A stretch of 64,000 nucleotides of DNA from Herpetospermum pedunculosum. Lineage: Eukaryota > Streptophyta > Magnoliopsida > Cucurbitales > Cucurbitaceae. A program made the translations under genes and the position numbers. Numbering within the stretch: the stretch's first letter is position 1; each line of letters starts with the position of its first letter. The stretch covers positions 8,124,501 through 8,188,500 of the forward strand of contig CM051531.1 in assembly GCA_028017165.1 (NCBI GenBank). The letters are read 5' to 3'. The notes under the pieces were generated by a model. That model had not been told where the DNA came from and searched no databases. It was given only the letters and a program-made list of their open reading frames with translations. Shown here in pieces: positions 56,765 through 64,000 of this stretch.

Positions 56765-58930
56765 AAGAAGAGGAGAAATAGGAAGTTACAAACCTACTTT
56801 TTAGGTAATTTGAAAATAAAAGAAATTAGAAAATAAATGAACCCTAATTTTGTCTTTCTCTCTCCCTCTTTATCGATGTGCCCATCTCCCTTTGTTTTCA
56901 CCCATCACCCAACGCCTCCCCTCATCTTCTCAATTCGGCATCCTCCTTCTTTATCGATGTGCCCATCTCTCTTTGTTTTCAGCCGTCACCCAACGCCTCC
57001 CCTCATCTTCTCAATCGGGCAATTGTTATTCTCTAACGACCACACATTTGACCTCAATATTTCGACAAACGCCGACGAGTTCAAGAAATCGGAGAAGAAA
57101 TGCGAGAGAGGAAAATGCTTACCAAGTAGGTTATGGAGAAACGACTTTGCGATAGAGGAATTGCGAGTCTAGGTCGGACGTACCCGTCTAATGCATCGGT
57201 GGTTCAGTTTGAAGGATTTCGATGTAGGTTATGGAGAAACGGAAGAACAACTCCGTTTTGGTTGCTTTTAGGGTGAACATAGGCGCCTTTCGATTTTCCT
57301 TCGCTTCTGATTTTTGAAGAATGGAGTTCCAGATTTGGAGTTGGCGATTTTTGAAGAATGTGTCGGTGGTTCAGTTCTGCTTTTAGGGTCGAACGTAAGC
57401 GCGTTTTGGTTGTCGATTGAAGGTAGCGTGTTCATAAATTTCCATCTACCCCATAAAACACATTATACTCATTCCTTGGGAAGCAATACCTTATTTTTTA
57501 AAAAAAAGCAATTCCCTCTTCTTAAGTTGTTGGCGTCCTTTATTATTCATTAATACACAGAACTTCCAAACTCATTTCCATACTGTTAATGCTAATTTGT
57601 ACTGTCTGCAGCTGCACAAACGGCACAGCCCGCCCCAGTATTAGTTTGTGTGCAGTCATACACACACCTTCATTGGGTGGCTAGAACACTTCCTATAGGT
57701 ATACACAGCCCCTTGTGGGTATTCTTTTTACTTTGTATGCAGACATACACACACCGCCACTGATGGATGCAATCGGCCTGTATTACTTACTCAAGTATAT
57801 AGACTCTGATGGATGCAATCGGCCTGTATTACTTACTCAAGTATATAGACTCATTTATCATTTTTAACGTTATCTACACTATTGGGGGTGAGGTATAACC
57901 ATGTATGGAAATTTGGATAAGTGTCATCCCTCTGATTTTTAACGGCTTCTCTCTACTTAATTAATCCTCTCTGTTAAATCCACGTCAAACTCTGATTTCT
58001 CTCTCTTCCTAAACTTTGATATTTTAAAATATTCTATTTTTAATTCTCAAAATTAGGAGAAATTGACGAAGGGTAAACAAGTCCATTTGGTTCTAAAATC
58101 TCATACTAAATTTAGGTTTTAGACATAATTCAAAATAAAAAAGTGATTAGCCATTTTTCATGTTGGGTGGCTTAATTGTAGACATTCCTCTAGTTTTCCC
58201 TTTTCTCTATGAATAGGTAAGAAATTACGATTGATATTTAAAAAAAAGGATTTTCTTCGAGATTGACAAAAAAAAAAAAAAAAATTGATACTGTTAGTTT
58301 ATATATGAAATAATTACTTTGCATACTCTATAAATAGTTAATTACATAGTCAAAATTTCTCAAAATAATAATAATTATAATAATAAACATCATTAAAAAA
58401 AAAAAAAAAAAAAAATTTAATACATGTCAAGTACGGTTGAGTTATGACGGTCACTTTAACATTTAATTTTATAGAAATTAAATTAACATATTATTTAAAA
58501 TTATAACCTTGGATATATTAATCGACATATATAATATACGTGTTTAAAAAAAACATATATAATATACTTAAAGTTAAAATATCATTTTGGTCACTGTACT
58601 TTGGATTTCATTCTATTTTAGTTCTTGTACTTTCAATAAAATTTAAAATTGACCTTTATTGTTAATTTGAAGTTAATTTTTATCACAATTTATTAAATAA
58701 TAATAATAATTTTAAAGCATGAAAATACATGATGTAAACATATTTTCAAAGTTTATAGAAGATCAATTTTAAGTTTTACTAAAATTGGACAATTGAAAGT
58801 ACATGAACTAAAATGAAATGAAATGAAATTTAAAGTAAAGTGACAAAAATGATATTTTAACATATACTTAATTAGACTATCAAAATAATAATAATATATA
58901 CTAAGTCATTTGCAACTAAACATGGTTATC
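56765..58930. other. Region without a supported gene
   Basis: U2 copy of 31457-33653. The pyrimidine-rich stretch at 56860-57020 carries small insertions that change the reading frame relative to U1. A 46-bp tandem duplication lies at 57761-57852. About 25 bp near 57580 present in U1 are missing here. Confidence 0.4.
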
Positions 58931-59804
58931 TTTTTTTTTTTTTTTTTTTTTTTTGAAATAAGAACTTCATCAAGGGCTACAAAAGTTTGCATGAAGAAGT
59001 AAAGCATCTCTCATCCCATCTGGAGAAAAAACGGCCCATTCCTCCCTATTACAAGAAGTAGAAGCCCACCTTGCAATCTGATGGGCCACGTTATTGCATG
59101 ATCTAGGGACATAGCCCACTCCCTTAACATTTAATGAAGTCAACCGCTTCCTAATTTCATCCACTATGGTCCCCTGAGGTGAAACACTCAAAGAGCCATC
59201 AGCCAATGCTTTAATCAAAACTAAAAAGTTTGACTCCACCCACAGGTTGTCCATCCCCACGCTTTTGCTAATTTCATCCCTTCCAGCAAGGCTAGGGATT
59301 CTGCCGAGAGTGCATCGAGTTTCAGGAAAAGGTATGTTCAATTGTCCTCTTACAATAAAGGAAGGTATGTTCAATTGTCTCCCTTTCTTTCCCACATTCC
59401 TCACACCATGGCTGAATGTGGATCTGTTTCTTGAGGAAGTTATGATTTGTAGGCAGGATATTGTGAAAGAGCTTCTATAGGAAGACTTTAATTTTATTTG
59501 GGACTTTCAGCCGCCATAAGCATGACCACCATCTCTTGATTCCCTCCGAACTTGAACTTGGGGTCTTTGTGTAATTAGCTACAACCACTTTGTAAGCACT
59601 TTTAGTTGTAAACTCCCCCTGCTTTGTGAAGTGCCATAACCATTGATCTGGGCGATCAGTTTTGCAAATAGGAATCGTACAAATCATCTCCACATCCTCG
59701 CTACAAAACACATAGAGGTACATTCCATCTCTCATTGGCTGTAATCAAATCGCAGACCTTCATGGTTGCAAACTCGGGCTGCCCCGTTGTAATCGGTCTG
59801 AAAC
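58931..59804 (-). mobile_element. LINE (L1-type) 3' relic in U2
   Basis: Duplicate of 33654-34530 with a 24-base T run (58931-58954). One C fewer than U1 in the CATCCCCACG run near 59256 shifts the RNase H frame just before GMDNLWVES, so the open frames differ from U1. The zinc-binding part at 59735-59475 stays open. Confidence 0.75.
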
Positions 59805-60665
59805 TATGCACTCTAGGGATTCACAGGTGTACGACGGTTCATCGTATTAAGGACAATGAACACAGACATCTCCACAATGGTATGATATTGTCCACTTTGG
59901 GCTTAAACTTTGCTTTTGGTTTCACCCAAAAAAAATTCGTACCATTGGAGATAATTGTCCCTTCTTATATACCCGAGCCTTTATTGGTGTCAAGAGAATG
60001 GGATATCTTGACAGCAAACCATTCGGCACAGTCGCGCAAAGTTGAAGTATGTGAAGGAGGAAGCAGATGACAAAGCAATAGAGCTTCTTCCTCATATAAA
60101 CTGTCCACCAAATAAATATGATTTTTTTTTTCTTTTTGAAAACCTCAAGCTTGAATTAAACAATATATTTAACTTGATATTAAATTATGAATTTTTTGTG
60201 TTTGAACTCTTCTATACAATCGTTTCCTAATTAATATTAGGGTATTAAGATTTGTTCCCGTTAATTTCTTTTAAAGTAAAATAATAAAACGTATAATACA
60301 GTTATGAAATTTTAAATTTAACTCGAATATTTCTCTGGAAGGAAAAACAAACTTAAGGGAACAATCAATTGTCAGATTGTATCAATTTTCAACACTCGAC
60401 TTTCAATTTCATCAAATTGAGTTCTAAACTTAGACAAGTGTTGCAATTTGTATATAGTTGTAAATTTATGTAAATATCGCTTTTATAAATTATTTTTTTG
60501 ATTGATATTCCAAAAGAATTGACTACGTATTATATTATTAATAACGCAAAGATGCAAAAATGGATGGAAGTTGAAATAATATATACTGAGATTTAGGGTG
60601 CCAAAAATGTTTACATAAAAGTATTATTTAATTACCCAAAAAACTAATTAATTATTGATATAAAT
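59805..60665. other. TRIM-like fragment and 3' flank of A5
   Basis: A TRIM-related LTR fragment lies at about 59870-59990 (as at 34585-34720). The rest is AT-rich with no gene. About 15 bp near 60230 (TTAATATTAGGG) are absent from U1. Confidence 0.4.
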
Positions 60666-61418
60666 TTACAGAAATTCAGAAACGTGAGGCTTGGCCATAG
60701 CAAAACAAAGATGATGAGAATTCTCTGTTTGATTTGCATCATCAACGCCATCCTTTCTAAAACTCCATAGTTGAACAACTTCACCACTTTTCAAACAATT
60801 TGTCGCCACAAAACAATTCCAATGAGTCATCAAACAATACACATCGCCGCTTCCAATCTTCCATTTCTTCAAACAAATCACACTTTCTCGAAGAAAAGGA
60901 TCGATGATCATCACATCGATTCCCTTTTTGGTCTTCTTATCAACATGTTGGTTCAACAACTCAACCTCTTCCTTCGTAGCGAAATCGAATCTCAGTTTCT
61001 TTATCGGAATAGACAATCTCCCGTGGTTTTTGTTAAGATCCGTGTCGTGTAATTGCTTTTGAATCACTAGTTCCATTTCGTATCCACCCATCTCCAAGAT
61101 TCGTTCTCTCATCGCCGCCGGCATCTCGGGAGTCGCCGTCAACTTCATCTCCTTCGCCTTCGGTTTCCTCCGCGGCTTTCGAATAATATCAGCAACGATG
61201 ATGTCTCTCATCGGCGCCGACACCGGTATTTCAGGAGTCGGTGTCGACTTAATCCCCTTCACCTTCAGGCTCCTCCGCCGCTTTGGAGTGATTATTTCTG
61301 TTTCGACTTTGGCATTTGTTCTCTTTCGGCTGGAGATAATTGTCAATTCATGGTTGCATTTGAATGTAGACGTCTCCATGAGAATGGTGGCAGCCTCGAA
61401 CACAGACATGGATGCCAT
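60666..61418 (-). CDS. B3-domain protein, type A copy 5
   Basis: 250 residues, intact, duplicate of A3. It shares T16, S30, PKRRRSLKVKG, E63, P86, A101 and D227 with A3, but has E8, K37 (NAKVET), R80 (IIRKPRRKPK, which lengthens the second basic cluster), M103 and E115. The B3 half matches A2 and A3, including F175. A SINE starts 86 bp upstream of the ATG, as in A3. Confidence 0.8.
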   Translation of the reverse strand: MASMSVFEAATILMETSTFKCNHELTIISSRKRTNAKVETEIITPKRRRSLKVKGIKSTPTPEIPVSAPMRDIIVADIIRKPRRKPKAKEMKLTATPEMPAAMRERILEMGGYEMELVIQKQLHDTDLNKNHGRLSIPIKKLRFDFATKEEVELLNQHVDKKTKKGIDVMIIDPFLRESVICLKKWKIGSGDVYCLMTHWNCFVATNCLKSGEVVQLWSFRKDGVDDANQTENSHHLCFAMAKPHVSEFL

Positions 61419-61503
61419 TGTTTAATTGAATAGAGAGAAACTTAGTGAAGAATAAATGTGGGTTTAATTTGGAAGTTAAGAATGATTAAATAGTGTAATT
61501 TCC

Positions 61504-61590
61504 GCCAAACTGAGCATAGCTCAATTGGCATAAGGTTGTGCCCATGACTATGAGGTCATGGGTTCAATCCTTTTAGGTTTTTTTTTTTTT
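61504..61590 (+). mobile_element. SINE next to the A5 promoter
   Basis: Head GCCAAACTGAGCATAGCTCA, box A and box B as in 36216-36295, then an 18-T run where the U1 copy has TTCTTTAATTAAAA. The sequence after the T run differs from U1 for about 240 bp. Confidence 0.6.
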
Positions 61591-62518
61591 TTTTATCAAA
61601 CATTTAAAATCTTAATCAAATTAAAAAACTAAATGCTAGCATTGGTAAAAAACATATAACGAAACAAAAACAAAAATGATTAACCACAAAACTTGACCTC
61701 AAATGGAGCATTTGTAGAATTTGCAATATTATATCGATAGGGCTTAGTGCATGTTTAAGAATGATTTTGCAATGGTTAAAATCACTTTTGACATTTTCAA
61801 GATGATTAACAACATGATGATTTTGAGTATGACAAAAGTGATTTTAACCATTCTAAATTATAATATTTGTAAGAGTAAAACTTGCTTACAACCTGGGCAA
61901 GTATCTTTTGTCGCCCAGCCACGTGTCACGATTTGAGTGACTTAATATTTATATTATTTTTTAAATAAAAAAACTCTTCAGGCCGTTTAATTAGATTTTT
62001 TTTCCGTAACTTTTCCGATAAACTTATCATATTTTTTTCTCTTTTTCCTGTACTTTCATTTGCCATGACTTTTGTTTTCAATTTCATCTCTCACTCTCTC
62101 CCCTTTCTTTCCAAAAAGTATTGCTTTTTTTTTTTTTTGTTAACTATTTTTTAAACGGTAAGATTTGCAATATTCTAAACAATATCTAGACAAATAAAGT
62201 CTTTTTTGTTACCACTTTTTTTGGGGATTTTTCTTAAAAAAAAAAAAAAAAAAAATTCAATCCACCTTTCCCTTTACCAACCTCTGATGAATCCAAAAGT
62301 GAAATTTCTCATTCTTTCCTTCACTTCCTCTAAAAATTCATTTGAAAATTTATGCCTATATAACACATTCAAATAACCCCAATTGAAATTTCATACCCTT
62401 GAAGTTTGGAGTATAGAGAAATGAAGAGAGAGAAAGAGAAGTTAAGGACAAAAACCAAGTAAACGGGGTGTAGATTTTTTTATTATTTAAAAATGGTTTA
62501 AATATTTAATCAATCACA
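61591..62518. other. Spacer with MITE-like hairpin
   Basis: No gene. At 61773-61798 and 61830-61855 an inverted repeat of about 22 bp (ATGGTTAAAATCACTTTTG and its inverse) forms a hairpin. The same sequence flanks the LINE at 9190-9240 and 42580-42620, so it is a dispersed MITE-like family. The remainder matches 36390-37018. Confidence 0.5.
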
Positions 62519-64000
62519 TTATGACAGACAGGGGCGGATCCAGTATTTTAGGTCAGAGGGGGCACAAATATATATAAAAATATAATTTTAGATGCATTGA
62601 TGCATATCATACAGATTACGTAATATTAAAGTTAAATTACAAATTTAGTCTTTAAACGTTAAGGTTTGTGTTTATTTGACCATTGATTTTTTTTTTAAGA
62701 AAATGTCTAAGTCCTTGAATTTTTATTTTTTGTCCAATTGGTCCCTACATTTTTAAAAGTTTCGATTAGATTCTTAAACTTTCAATTTTGTGTCTTATAG
62801 ATCACTGACAAATTTAATCATGTTTTTATCATGTTTTTAATAGGTCATTGACCTGTTCAACATTTTGTTTCTAAATTCACGAATTGACTAGACACAAAAT
62901 TAAAAGTTTAAGGTCCCCATTAGACATCAAATTCAGTTTCATACATAATAGATCAATTATTTATTTATTTATTTTTTTAATTTTGAATACATCAAACACC
63001 TATTAGACATAAAATTGAAAGATTAAGAACATATTAAACATTTTTAAAGTCAATGACATATTAGACATAAAACTGAAAGTTCAAGAACTTATTAGACATT
63101 TTTTTAAATTTATGGATCAAATAGATACAACCTGAAAATTACGGGACTAGAATTTAACCTAATATTAATTACAAAACTTTAAAAAATCAGGGTACTAGCA
63201 GACCAAACAGGGGCGGATCCACGTAGGGGTCAGAGGGGGCACGTGCCCCCCTCGATTTTTTTTCTCTTTGTATTTTTACTTTATAGGAGAGTTGCTTTTA
63301 GATTATATACTATTCGTTTTGTTCGTTGTTACGTTAATATCTTATAGTTCTGATGGTTTGGGGCCACGCTAAATTGCAGGTTGTTCGAGTTCGGTTGCTG
63401 CACATTTTTTTAATTTCTAATCTTATTTTGTAGTTTTTAATCTTTAGTTATTACTTAAGAAAAATTAATTGCAGAAAATAAACTTAAATTTATTTTAAAT
63501 ATTTGAAGTTTATTTTGTGTGGCTTATATATTTATATAGATAAATTGCATATTTCTTATATATATATATATATTTTTTTTTTTTAGTCCATGGTTTCTTG
63601 TAGTTTTGTAATTAATATTATATTAAATTTTAGTCCCATAACTTTCAGGTTGTATCGATTTGGTCCATAAATTTTTAAAAGTGTCTAATAATTCTTTGAA
63701 CTTTCAATTTTATGTCTAATAAGTCATTGACTTTAAAATTGTTTAATATGTCCCTAAACTTTCATTTTTATATCTAATATGTTATTCAAAATTTTAAAAA
63801 AATTAATTGATCTATCATGTATAAAACTGAATTTGATGTCTAATGGGGACCTTAAACATTTAATTTTGTGTCAGTCGATTTGTGAATTTCAAAACGAAAT
63901 GTTGCACAAGTAATGACCTATTAGACACCGAATTAAATTTTTAGTGAATTATGGGGCACAAAATTATATTGAAAGTTTAAGTTGATAGTTTTCAAAATGT
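62519..64000. mobile_element. hAT-like composite element, left part (cut by window)
   Basis: Ends CAGGGGCGGATCCA at about 62529 and CAGGGGCGGATCCACG at about 63209, as at 37027 and 37707 in U1. Arms a and b and the beginning of a' are present. The (TA)n tract is shorter. The window ends before the inner and outer right ends. Confidence 0.55.

Larger units (their letters stand above)
45886..64000. repeat. Segmental duplication unit U2
   Basis: Direct duplicate of U1 in the order C2, A4, SINE, B4, PIF-like element, 369-bp repeats, LINE relic, A5, SINE, hAT-like arms. It lacks the Athila element and has two extra SINEs. The window ends inside it, just before the position where U1 has the SINE at 38554. 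Confidence 0.85.

Overview
This is AT-rich plant nuclear DNA, almost certainly from a eudicot. The evidence is single-exon B3-domain genes of the plant-only DUF313/At2g31720-like type, a plant Ty3/gypsy element of the Athila type primed by tRNA-Asp, tRNA-derived SINEs, a TRIM element primed by initiator tRNA-Met, and L1-type LINE fragments. The repeat mix looks cucurbit-like to me, but nothing here proves a family or species. I saw no bacterial, organellar or rRNA genes.

Layout. The window is a nest of segmental duplications around two kinds of small B3 gene. Type A (250 codons) occurs five times, always on the minus strand: A1 651-1403, A2 12949-13701, A3 35378-36130, A4 47042-47794, A5 60666-61418. 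Type B (about 200-220 codons) occurs four times: B1 6495-7103 (+), B2 15498-16169 (-), B3copy 44694-45323 (-), B4 49618-50142 (-). There are also truncated relics at 12018-12250, 46086-46343, 9255-9428 and 42384-42557. One large unit (U1, about 11.8-38.5 kb) reappears in direct orientation as U2 (about 45.9-64.0 kb). The stretch 1850-11792 is an inverted, partly deleted copy of material found at 15.5-29.9 kb and 36.9-45.8 kb.

Mobile DNA. A young, nearly complete Athila-type retrotransposon (18059-27093, two 1491-bp LTRs differing at 4 sites as I read them, TSD GGTCT) interrupts U1. U2 keeps the matching empty site at about 52400. U2 in turn carries two SINEs (50511-50607 and 51180-51274) that are absent from U1. 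Other layers are a TRIM element amplified into 705-bp tandem units (39.5-41.6 kb), a composite hAT-like foldback element (37.0-39.3 kb), a PIF/Harbinger-like element of about 2.48 kb, a LINE fragment inserted in a MITE-like hairpin (two copies), and a second LINE relic at 33.65-34.5 kb and 58.9-59.8 kb.

How it fits together. The B3 genes are the only plausible host genes. The type A copies are all open, and their DNA-binding half is nearly identical between copies. The type B copies are decaying in different ways: shifted start, nonsense mutation, 4-bp deletion, lost tail. The repeats have supplied breakpoints, new upstream sequence and inverted copies. These could matter for small-RNA silencing or further unequal exchange, but that is inference. 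No pathway or operon-like arrangement is present. Comparisons between copies were made by eye; no alignment or database search was run.
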